Shown here: piece by piece, positions 1 to 10,336 of the stretch
Layout: the number at the start of each line of letters is the position of its first letter
Position numbering within the stretch: the stretch's first letter is position 1
From: Cyanophora paradoxa
Lineage: Eukaryota > Glaucocystophyceae > Cyanophorales > Cyanophoraceae
Assembly: GCA_004431415.1 (NCBI GenBank)
Contig: QPMI01000615.1
Coordinates: 124,001 to 188,000, forward strand
Reading direction: 5' to 3'
Length of the DNA: 64,000 bases
Made by a program: the position numbers and the translations under genes
The notes under the pieces: generated by a model
The model's input: the letters and a program-made list of their open reading frames with translations, nothing else
The model's database searches: none
Told to the model about the DNA's origin: nothing

Positions 1-69
1 GCGAGGCTAGCGGCGCCTAGCGCTAGTATGAACATGTTCTAGCTATAGCTTTGTATACGTACCTGGTAG

Positions 70-3000
70 CTAGCTGCCGGGATTCGGATCCGGATCGAGG
101 CGGGAGGCGCTGACGCCGGCGCCAGCCCTGGCCATGCTGCGGAACGCGGCGAAGGGGTCCTGCCGGTAGCCCGCCCCGCGGCCGGGGGGCGGCTGCGACG
201 CGGCTGCCGCCGGGCCCGGGGCCGGTGCATCCAAGTCGAAGCTCTCCCAGGGGTCCTCGCCCGGCTCCTGCCCGTGGGGCCCAGATGCAGGTCTGGAGGC
301 CGAGAAGGGCGGCGGCGGGTTGCCCGCCTCGAGCTCGCCGCGGGCCACCAGGGAGGGCGAGGGCGAGGGCGAGGGGGGCGCGCTGCGCTCCTTCTTGACG
401 ACCGCAGGTGGGGCACCGTCCGGCGCGGCGGCGCTTGACGAGCAGATGCCGGCCGATCGCAAGGCGCCGGGAGGGGGCTGCGCGGCAGGCCCCGGCCCGG
501 CGCAGGTGGCGGGAGAGGCGACGGCGGCAGGGAAAGCGCGCGGGGAGGCGTGGGACGTATCTATCGACGGTGCACGGAACGCCGGCCGCGGCCAGGAGAC
601 GGAGACGGGCCCGCCAGAGGGGCCGGCGGGGGCGGGGGCGGAAGGGGGCGACGCGGAGGCGGGACCCCCCCCGGAGGCGGCGAGGGGGTTCGGGGCGGCG
701 GTGGGGGCGGCCGAAGGTGGGCGGGGGCCAGCGGGTTCGGCGGGGCCAGCGCCGCCGAGCGGTCGGGGGCGGAAAGGGCCCGGGGGGGGGCCGGCGCTCC
801 CCAGGAGCCGCGAGGAGCGGCGAGGGGATTTGGCGGGGCGGCAGGCGGCGCGCCCAAGGCAGGCGGGGGTGCGCGGAAGGCTCGGGGAGGCGCGAAGGGA
901 TTCGAGGGGGACGGGAGCCCCAAGGCGGGCCGGGCGCCGAACGGGGTGGGCGCGGGGCCTGGGGCAGGCGGCGGAGGGGCGGCGAAGGGGTTGGCGGGGG
1001 CCCCGAAGGGCCGGAGGGCGGGGACCGGGCCGGCGGAGGCCGGCGGAGGGGAAGGGCGGCTCGGCGGGACGGAAGGGAAGGCCGATGGCGCGGCGGGCCG
1101 AGCGTGGGCGGGAGGATCTGCGGCCCGGGCCGCCGCGGGGGCCGGCGCGGGGCCGCGGGGCCGGGCAGGGGCCCGGGGGCGCGGCCGGAGAGGCTGCGAG
1201 GCCGGGGCCCTCCGCGGGCTGGACGGGGCGGGAAGGCCCCAGGGGGCGACGGGCGGCGCGGGCGCGGAGGCGGCGCCGGCCCCTGCCCCGTCCTCCGCCT
1301 TGACCCGCTTCGCAGGCGGCGCCCGGACCGCCTCGCCGTCAGGGCCGGGGGCGGGTGCTTGGAAAGAGGGTTGGACGGGGGAGAAGGAGACTTCCGAGTC
1401 AGGCCGGCACCGAAAGAAGCGCTGCGGGCGGAACCCGTCGGGGTCAGAGGCGGCGGGGTATCGGCATCCGCGGCCGGGGCAGGGCACCGAGGGCCACGGG
1501 GGGTCGTCGAAGGATGCTGGCCCCGGGGCGCCCGAGCCGCGCACGCTGGCGAAGGCCTGCGGGGGCCGCCGTTGAGGCGCAGCGGGGCGGGGCGGGCGGG
1601 GCGGGGGGCGCGGGGGCGGACGATGACGGCGGGGTCGACACCCTCGGCCTCGGCGGCGTTGGCGGCGGCCTCGTCGAACGGCCCCGCGTCGCCCCCGGCG
1701 AGGGCGCCCCACACCGTCCGCAGCCGCTGCCGCTGCGCCACGTCGGGCCCCTCGCAGAGGCCCGCCAGCTCCCGGTAGGCGCCCCCGGGGGTCCCCCCTG
1801 CCGCCCCCGGTCAGTCCAGATGATACGTGGCTCGCTCGAGGCGGGCGGGGGCCGGGAGCGGGCGGACGGGGGCGGGGCGGGGCCCTCGGCGGACTGGAGG
1901 GCGAGCTCGTGGAGGGCGATGGCGACCGCCGCGTCGCTCGCCAGCACCCGCCGCCGCAGCAGCAGCCGCGCGTGCGCTGCCCCCGCCCCGCCCGCCCCGC
2001 CTCGGCTCCATCCCCGCAGGCGCCAGCGGGGCGGGGCGGGCGGGGCGGACCCTCGGCGAGGCGGAGGAGGGACTCGAGGAGGCGCGGCGTCGTGCGCGCC
2101 TCGTCTGCCGGGGGGCGGCTCAGGAAGCGGAGGCGGGGGACGCGGGGCCCCGGCGGGGCGAGCACCGCCGGGGACGACCGCCTCGTTCTCGCGCACGCGC
2201 CGCCAGTACCACTGCAGCAGCCGCTCCGCCTGCCGCCCCCGGCCCGCGCTCAGCACGCCCCGAGCGCGAGGGGCGCGGCCGCGCGGCCGGCACCTGCTCG
2301 CAGGCCGGGTCCCCTCGAGCACCGCCGGCCGGCACGCCCGCCTCGCGAACTGCCGCCCCGGCCGCCCCGCACCTCCGTAAGCTCGCAGGCCAGTCGGAGG
2401 CGGGGGCGGGAGAGGGGAAAAGGGGCGGGGGAGGGTACGAGGCACCTGGAGGTAGGCGCGGAGGCGCGGGGCGTCCCAGAGCTCCTCCCCGGGGAGGGGC
2501 GGCCCGAGCGCCGCCGCTGCCGCCTGCGCGCCCGCGGCCCGCCCCGCCACCCGGCTGTCCCCCGCCGCGTTCTGCCCCCCCGCGCTCGACGATGAGGGCG
2601 GCCTGGGGCCGGGTGGGGCGGGGGCGGGGGCCTGGGCGAGGGAGAAGGCGGCGCGGCGGGCGTCGAGCTCGGGGTCCCGCGCGTCCCGCAGCAGCTGCCG
2701 CGCGCAGCGGGCGGCGGTGGGCGGCCAGAGGCAGAGGAGGTCGGGCCAGGGGCACCAGGATGACGTCGAAGCGCGAGACGAGGGGCCCCGAGAGGCGCAG
2801 GTTCCCCGCCACGCTCCTGCACCCCGCACCCGCCCCTCGGCGCCGTGCGCGGGGGCTTGGGGAGGGGGCGGCCCACTTGGAGGGGTCCCAGCCGGTGCCG
2901 CGCGGGTTCATCGCCGCGAGGATCGACCTGCCGGGGCCCGCGCTCGGCGCCGCGCCCTCCAGCGCCGGGCCCGTTCCGGGCGGGTCGGACGCGCGCACGT

Positions 3001-5381
3001 GCGGGCGGGCAGGGAGCGCGTCATGCCGGCCTGCGGGGCGGCGCGTGAGGCGCGGGCCGGCGCGGGCCCCCGTGGGGCGCGGCGCGCCTTCGCGAGGGAG
3101 ATGGTCTGCTGCTCCATCGCCTCAAGGAGGGCCTGTGGGGCGGTGAGGGGCCGGGCTGGGGCGGGGCGGGGCGGGGGCGTGCGGGCCTTCTCGGCGTCGG
3201 GGCGGATGGAGGCGAACTCGTCGATGCAGCAGAGGCCGCCGTCGGCCAGCACCAGCGCCCCCGCCTCCAGGTGCGCCCGCCCTGCCCGCCCCGCCCCAGC
3301 AGGGGTCGGCGGCCCGGCTCGCGCCCTCCCCGCCGCGGGGCGCACCGCGCTCGTCGCGGGCGACGGCGGCGGTGAGGCCGGCGACGGAGGAGCCGACGCC
3401 CGTCGTGAAGACGGCGCGCGCCGCCAGCCGCGCCGCGTACTTCAGCAGCTGCGCGGGGCGCGGCGCGCGCCACGTGAGCGCGGCGCCGCCTTGGCCGCGC
3501 GCGAGGCCCGTCTTCGCCCCGGGGCTCTCCAGCGCGCACCTGCGACTTGCCCGTGCCGGGGTCCCCCACGAGGAGGAGGTGCGGGCTGCCCCGCGACACC
3601 GCCCCGCCCTCGCCCCGCCGCTCCACGCCCCCCGCCAGCGTCAGCAGCACCGCCAGCTTCTCCAGCTGCGGGGCACGCGTTGCTCGCGCTTCCTCGCGTC
3701 GCCCCAGGCGGCTCGAGGGGTACCTCCATGTCGCACAGCTGAGGGCAGAGCGAGCGCACGAGGTGGTTCCTCGCTGCCCCGCCCCTGAGACGACCCAGGA
3801 AAAGAGGGAAGCGGAAGGGAGGGGGGTACCGGCGAGAGGCTCCTCCGCGTGGCGGCGCCAGAAGCGAACGAAGTCGCGCTGCGCCTCATCCCCCGTGTAC
3901 GCGTCCTCCTGTGCCCCCGAGCAAGTCAACGCCAAACCGGACCTGAGCCGAGCGGGGCCCGAGCGCACGGGGCCGGGGCCCTGGGCGGCGCGGCGGACGA
4001 TGGAGCTGGCGAGAATGTAGAGCGACACGGGCTCCCGCCGCCCCGCCTTCGGCTGCGCGGCAGGGGTCAACGCCGCCGGCCGCCTTCCGCTTTCCGGCGG
4101 GGTACAGCTTACGCGGGAGGAGGGCCAGCGGAGGCGGACAGTACCCACGACGGCCACGTCGTCCCCGGGCTGCCAGCGGGGATGCGCGTCAGCGGCGCTC
4201 CCTCGGGCCGCCCTGAGCAAGCGGCAGGGGTGGAGGCGTAGGGCTCCCGGCGCTCGCCTTGGCGCAGTCGATGAGGTCATCGAGGAGGAGGGCGGGCATG
4301 GAGCGGGGCACGTTGCCCATGCCCAGCTTCTGCGCCTCGTCCATTAACCGCACCTCCTGCCGGCCGCGAGCAGCGTGAGCGACGGGGAACGAGAGCCGGC
4401 GCGCGGGGCGGAGAGGGGGCGGGAAGGGATGGGCGCCTGGACGTCCTGGTACTGCACGTGGCCGGCGGTGTCGTGCTTGAACTTGTTCGACGTGCAGTTC
4501 GTCGTCGCGTGCGACGGGCAGACCTCCGGCATGATGAACTCGTTCTGCGCACGCGCAGGCGCGCCCGGCACGCCCGCGTGAGGAGGCATGCTGGATCGAG
4601 CGGTCATGGTGGTGCGCACGTTCACGTCGAGATCTGCCTGCAGCTGCACGTGTACGAACGCGCGTGAGGAAGGTCAGCCGGGGGCGCGGTCGTGCCGGCC
4701 AGCGCGCGCAGAGGGGACGGGACGGCTCGTGTCGCGCACCTCAAAGCGGTAGTTGCACTCCTTCTTCTCGCATCGAAAGCCGCGCCGCCACTCGACGGTG
4801 AGCGGCTCGCCCACGCGCATGAGGGTCCCGTGTACGCAGACGAGCCTGCCCTTGTCTTGCGACCGCACGGCGCTCACCGTCTCCCGGTGGCAGTCATACG
4901 AGCGCGGGAGGTCCCGCAGGCGCACGCGGAGGTGTTGCTTCACGCGCCAGTCGAAGCACGCCTTCGAGTTCGTCCCGTCCTTCGTCTCAGCGTCGAACAG
5001 CCGGCGCTGGGCCTGCGCCGGGGAGCGAGCGATGAGATACGAACGTATGCAACCGCATATCATCGCTCGCCTCCATGAGCGCATGCTGCAGACGCTCGGT
5101 CATCGCCTCCGGCTCGGCGAAGAGCGTTCGTGAGGCCGCCTCGTCGTGCGCGTGCAGGGCCTCCACGCTGCAGGCCCGAGAAAAGCGCACTCAGAGCCGC
5201 GCTGGGTCACTTGATCTTACGGCGCGCACCTCACGGGGATGCCGTAGGGCTTGATCGGGTCGGCGGCCTCGAGCGCGTGCTCCAGCGCCCCGCGGCATTG
5301 GTCCTCGCAGAATTCGATCAGTGATCGCTGCAGATCGTCCAGAGGCGGCTGCCTGGGCCCCGGAGGGCCCGGACCCGCCAT
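70..5381 (-). CDS. MCM9: MCM9-like DNA helicase (multi-exon)
   Basis: AAA+ helicase of the MCM family, closest by eye to MCM9, which acts with MCM8 in homologous recombination and mismatch-repair-linked unwinding. From N to C: start at 5381 ([18 protein letters not shown]), a cysteine-rich segment ([14 protein letters not shown] near 4750; [11 protein letters not shown] near 4500) fitting the MCM zinc binder, Walker [11 protein letters not shown] near 3560, a sensor-type stretch [20 protein letters not shown] near 3390, Walker [15 protein letters not shown] near 3220, [13 protein letters not shown] near 3100, [19 protein letters not shown] (arginine finger SRFD) near 2780, and the MCM C-terminal helix block [14 protein letters not shown] near 2070. 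Introns split these blocks. [11 protein letters not shown] and EAMEQQTIS favour MCM9 over MCM2-7. A long proline-rich tail with a basic patch (AKRVKAEDG) and NPF, NPL, DPF and DPW tripeptides runs to a stop at 70. That tail might be a separate gene. The start is clear; the boundary of the tail is not. Confidence 0.85.
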
Positions 5382-5466
5382 TTCTTCCGCGTACCCCTGC
5401 TGTCAAGAGTGACTCTCGAGCTCTTGCGCTAACAGCTGCAGTGGGCAGCTAGGCCGCCTCAACAGA
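5382..5466. promoter_or_regulatory. Shared divergent promoter of MCM9 and Mfd
   Basis: Only 85 bp separate the start codons of the leftward MCM9-like gene and the rightward TRCF gene, so both 5' UTRs and core promoters must lie here or overlap the coding regions. It is less GC-extreme than its flanks and contains the short palindromes CTCGAG, GAGCTC and CAGCTG. I see no clear TATA box. Confidence 0.55.
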
Positions 5467-8400
5467 ATGTTTAGCGGCGCCGCGCTTGCCGCCCCGCCGG
5501 TCCTGCGCTGGGGAGGCAGCGCGGCGCTCGAGCCAGCGACTGTCCGGCAGTGCGTGCCCCGGAGGCGGGCGCGGCCAAGCGCCGCGGGCGCAAGCGCTTC
5601 GGCATTCTTCGGGAGACCACAGGCCCTGCGTTGGCAGGTCGCTTCCGGGCTCCCGCACCGTAGGCCGCTCGCAAGGCGACCTGCGCCCGGTGCGCATTCT
5701 GCAGGGGCTCCCTTCGCGCGCAGATCGCTCAGAATGCATCAGTTGCACCTCTGCGCGCGGCAGCGGACGGATCGGCTTCGCTGGAGGCGGCTGCAAATGC
5801 GGCGGAGGCTCCCAGCGAAAATTGCGATGCGGAGGCGGCGGGCGAGGGCGGCGACCCGGCAGGCGAAGTGCGGTTGCAGACGGCGAGGGAGGTGGCGGAG
5901 CTCGGCAGCGAGGGCCAGAAGGTGTTGCGGGAGCTCCAGGAGACGATGCATCGGATTTCGAAGGAGGTGGCGACCGGGCGGGCGTCGCGCCTGCTAATAG
6001 GCGACCTTCTCATCCACGGCGAGCTTGGAATCTGTGCGCCGCGCATTCCCGCTTCCCCGACCTGCCACGGCCCCGCGCCGTTCTCAGCCGCGGCGCGTGA
6101 CTCGAATTCGCAGGCCGCCTGGAGGGCCTGGTGCGGAGGCGGCCGGAGGGGGCCCCAGCGGACGCGGAGAAGGAGCCGTACTACAAGCTCGAGTTCGCGG
6201 ACGGTGCGCACCTCCCGCCAGGCGGCCCCCGGGCGGCCAGTCGGCGCGAGCGAGCCCCGCGCGCAGGCGTCCACTACGAGTCGGCGGAGCGCGTGAAGCG
6301 CAGCGGGGGCTCCCTCCTCTCACGCTACATCGGCATTGAGGCCCGTGGATCGCCCCTCCTCCGCTGTCCCCGCCCCGCCCCCTCTGAGGGCGGCGCAGGG
6401 GCGGAAGGAGCGGCTCGACCGGCTGGCGAAGAAGGGCGGCGGCTTCACGAAGCGCAAGAAGCAGGCGCAGGCGGCCGCCGAGCGCCTCGCCCGCGACATC
6501 GTCCGCCGCGTCGCCGTCCGCCCGCCCGCGCCCCGCGCCCCGCGCCGCACACCCCCCCGCCTCTGACGCGGCGGGCGGGCAGGCGCGGCTGAGCCTGCGG
6601 CGGGAGCCGTGCCCGGCGGACGGGCCCCGGCAGAGGGCCTTCGAGGAGGCGTTCCCGTGGGAGCCGACGCCGTGCCAGGAGCGGGCGTTCGGGGACGTGC
6701 GGGGGGACATGTGCGAGGTGGCGCGCCCCATGGACCGCCTCATCTGCGGCGACGTCGGCTTCGGCAAGGTCCCGCCCGGCGCCCGCCCGCCCCCGCCCCG
6801 CCCCCGCCGCCCCCTGCAGTCCCGCCTCACCGCCCGCCGGCGCCAGACGGAGGTGGCGCTGCGGGCCGCCTTCCGCGCCGTCGAGGCCGGCCGCCAGGTC
6901 CCCGCCCCGCACCTCAAGCCCCGCTGGGCCATTTCTGAGCCGCCTGGGCCGGGCAGGTGGCGATCCTGGCGCCGACGACGGTGCTGGCGCGGCAGCACTT
7001 CGAGAAGATGGCCCCCGTCGAGGGCGCCGCCGCCGGGCCCGACGCCGTCGACCGGCGCGCGCCCCCCGCGCGCCGACACACAGCGGCGGGGCCTGACCTC
7101 CCCGCAGCTTCTCGCGCTTCGGGGTGCGGGTGGCGCTCCTCACGAGCCACCAGAAGCGCAGCGAGCGCGCCGAGATCCTCCGGCGCGCACTCCCCCGCCG
7201 GCACCGCCGGGGCCGCCCTCGAGCGGGGCGGGGGCGCAGGGGCCTGGCTAGCGGGGAGGTGCAGGTGGTGGTCGGCACCAGCTCCATCCTCTCCGACAAG
7301 GCTCGCCCGCCCGCCCGCCCGCCGGCCCGCCGGCCCGGGCGGGGGCGTGCCTGGCGGGGGGCGGCGGGTGACGGGGGGCCGGGGCGGCGGCAGGTCGTCT
7401 TCGCGCGCCTCGGGCTCCTCATCTGCGACGAGGAGCAGCGCTTCGGGTCCGAGCCCCGCCCCGACTCCGCCTCGCCCGACCTCATCCGATCGGGCGTCGG
7501 GGGCCTCGCGCAGCGTCGAGCAGAAGGAGAAGCTCAAGTGCGCTGCCCTTCCTCCCCCGCCCCCTCTCACTGAACGCGGACGACCGCGCAGGGCGATGCG
7601 GCACGGGCTGGACGTGCTGACGATGAGCGCGACGCCCATCCCGCGCACCCTCACCTTCGCCCTGGCGCGCCCCGCCCCTCCGCCTCCGCATCCCGCCCCC
7701 TCGCGCCTCTCCCAGTGACGGGGGACGCCGCAGTACGGGAAGCAGGAGGTGACGCTCATCCGGACGCCCCCGGCCGGCCGCCGCGACGTCCTCACCGCCG
7801 TCGGCGAGGTGCCTACCTCGCCCCGCCCCCGCCTGCACCTCGGGCGGGGGCGAGCGGCGGGGCGGATGGCGCAGTTCAACGAGGAGGAGGCGCGGACGGC
7901 GCTCGAGCTCGAGCTCGCCCGCGGCGGCCAGGTCTTCTGGGTCGTCGCCAAGGTGCCCTATGGATCCGATGCCCTCCGCTGAGCTCCCCTGAGACGTCCT
8001 CGTCGCCCTGCGGAGGTGGCGGAGCTGGCCGGGGCGGTGGAGACGGTGGGGCGGCTCTGCCCGGCGGCCCGCGTGCTCGCCGCCCACGGCCGCACCGAGC
8101 GCCTCGAGGAGCAGATGGCGCGCCCCCGGCGCCCCGCCCCGCCCGCCCCTCCGCCGTCCCCGCCCTCACCCCTCGCCCGCAGGACGCGTTCAGGCGGGGC
8201 GAGGCCGACGTGCTGGTGCGCGGCGGCGGCCCCTCCCCCCCCCCCCCCCCCCCCCCCCTCTCGAGGGGGGCCTGACCGCGGGCCCCGCGGGCAGGTGTGC
8301 ACGTCGATAATCGAGAGCGGCATCGACGTCCCCTCCGCCAACACCATCGTCATCGCCGTCCGCCCCGCCCCGCCCCCCCCCCCCCCCCCCCGGGCCCGAC

Positions 8401-10011
8401 GGGGTGCGGGCAGAGCGGGGAGCACTTCGGGCTCGCGTCCCTCTACCAGCTGCGCGGCCGCGTCGGCCGCTCCACCCGCCAGGCCCGCCCCCGCCCCGCC
8501 CCGCCCCTCGCCCTGCGCGCAACGCTAATCCCTGTCGGCGCAGGCGTACTGCTACATCTACGTGCGGCCGGGCTCCCTCCAGCGGCCCGAGACCCGCCAG
8601 GCGCGCCTGCGCCCGCCCCGCGACCTCGCCGCCGCCCCACACGCGCGGGGCAGCGGCTGCACGAGATCGAGCGGCACACGCACCTGGGGGACGGGTACGA
8701 CCTCGCGATGGCGGACCTCGCCATCCGCGGCGCCGGCAACCTCGTCGGCAAGGAGCAGGTCGGATCGGTTCTGATCCCATCCGATCCGGCCTTTCCGCGC
8801 CGACGCGCCGCCTCGCCCGCCGCCCGCCGCAGTCGGGGCACATGCACAGCGTCGGGCAGGAGGCCTTCGCCCGCGTGCGCGCCCCCCGCGCCCCCCGCCC
8901 CGCCCGTGCTCAGGCGGGCGGCAGCTGGTGCGGGAGGCGCTGGCGGCGGTGCAGGCGGCCTCCTCCTTCACCCCGACCGAGTACTGCTCGGCGCGTCCAC
9001 CCACCCTCCCTCGAGTGCCCCTCTTTGCGACGGGGAGGCGGGCAGGTGGAGATCCCGGGGCTGGGGGCGGGCCTGCCGGCGGCCTACGCCGGGGACGAGC
9101 GCGACGCGATCCTCGACCTCGTCGACTCGGTGCCGCATCGCCACCCGCCAGCGCGCCCCCAGCGCGAGGAGGGGGGGGGCGCTGGAGCGTGGCGGGGCGC
9201 AGGCGGCGACGGCGGGGGAGGTGGACGCGCTGCTCGCCCACCTCGCGCAGCGCCGCGGGCCGCCCCCCGAGGTCCCCGCCGCCCCCTCCCTCCCTCCCCG
9301 CCCCGCCGCCCGCCCGGCTGAGCGGCGCGCGGGGCGGGGCCAGGCGGTGGAGGACCTGTTCGGGGCGGAGCGGCTGGCGCGCCACGCCCGCGCCCTCGGC
9401 GTCGCCCGCATCGCCTGGGACCCCGTCCGCCCCCCGCCGCCCCCGGCCCCTCCCCCCTTCGCCTTCTCCGGGCTGAGCCGCCCGGCACGGCCCGGCCTTG
9501 GACGCAGATGGCGGTGCGCGTGGGCCTCAAGCGCGACCTCACGCCCCTCGAGCGCGAGGGCGGCTGGCGCGTGGCCCGCCCTCCTCCGAGCCCCGTGTGC
9601 CCCCTGACGCCGCCTGCGGCCCTGCCGCAGGTTCACGCTGCACGCGCCCTCCCTTAACTCCGCCGGCTTCAAGTACCTCCAGGCGGGCCCCCCCGCCTCG
9701 TCTCTGCCCCCTCCCGCCTCATCCCCCCGGGGCAGAGGGTGGCGTCCGAGGTGGAGCCGGGGGTGGGGCTGGAGCACTACCCGGGCGAGGGCACGCTCTC
9801 GCTGACGGGGCTCGGCAAGCCGCGGCCCCCGCACGCGCAGCTCCGCTCCCTCGAGCGCCTCTTCGGTGCGGCCCCGGCCCCTGAGCCTCCCCGCCGGCCC
9901 CTCTGAGCGGGCGGCGCGCGGGCAGCGGCGGTGGCCGAGTCGGTGGAGAGCGACCGGAGGGCCGCCCTCGAGGCCGGCGACGCGCCCCCGCAGGCCCGCC
10001 CCGACCCCTAG
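5467..10011 (+). CDS. mfd: Transcription-repair coupling factor, probably organelle-targeted (Mfd/TRCF)
   Basis: Superfamily 2 DNA translocase that pushes stalled bacterial-type RNA polymerase off damaged DNA; in a eukaryote this implies work in the plastid (or mitochondrion). Exon 1 (5467-5637, [15 protein letters not shown]) is Arg/Ala-rich like a transit peptide; an intron to 5723 restores frame into [16 protein letters not shown]. Then the CarD-like polymerase-binding region ([18 protein letters not shown]), the translocase lobes [24 protein letters not shown] (Walker A, split by an intron after GK), [29 protein letters not shown] (DEEQ), [27 protein letters not shown] and [10 protein letters not shown], the relay [22 protein letters not shown], and a C-terminal domain ([19 protein letters not shown]). 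The UvrB-like N-terminal region of bacterial Mfd is missing, as in plant homologues. Over twenty short C-rich introns. The last exon ends [12 protein letters not shown] at the stop 10009-10011. Confidence 0.92.
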
Positions 10012-10336
10012 CTAGAGCACCTCTCGCTTCCAAGGCAGCGGAAAAGAGAGGAGAAGCCGGCGCGCCGGGCCGGGGGCAGAGCATGCGATGAGACGGGCCC
10101 CGGGGGTCGTAGCAAGAAGCGATAATTTTGTGAGGAAGAAAGCGAGGGTGCCTTCCCGCGTTTCCAGTTTACAGTGAACATTGATAGGGCGCGAGAGCGC
10201 ACGGAGCTTCAGAGGGCCTTCGATGCGGCGTCGCGCCCCTTGAGGGCCCTGTGGCGGGGAGCGGAGACGGTCAGCAGGCGGCTTGCGTGGGCCCGGGCCG
10301 CGCTCGAGGTAGCGGGGCGCACTCGAGGGGGGGCGC
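10012..10336. other. Convergent intergenic spacer
   Basis: The 3' ends of the Mfd gene (+) and the acid phosphatase gene (-) face each other across 325 bp. I see no conserved coding stretch in it. It must hold both polyadenylation regions. A slightly AT-richer stretch at about 10110-10185 is the best candidate. Confidence 0.5.

Noticed and set aside
23-1741. 572-residue minus-strand frame as a single exon
   Set aside because: Only its first part ([16 protein letters not shown]) reads as an exon; the rest is a shifted frame of the proline-rich tail.
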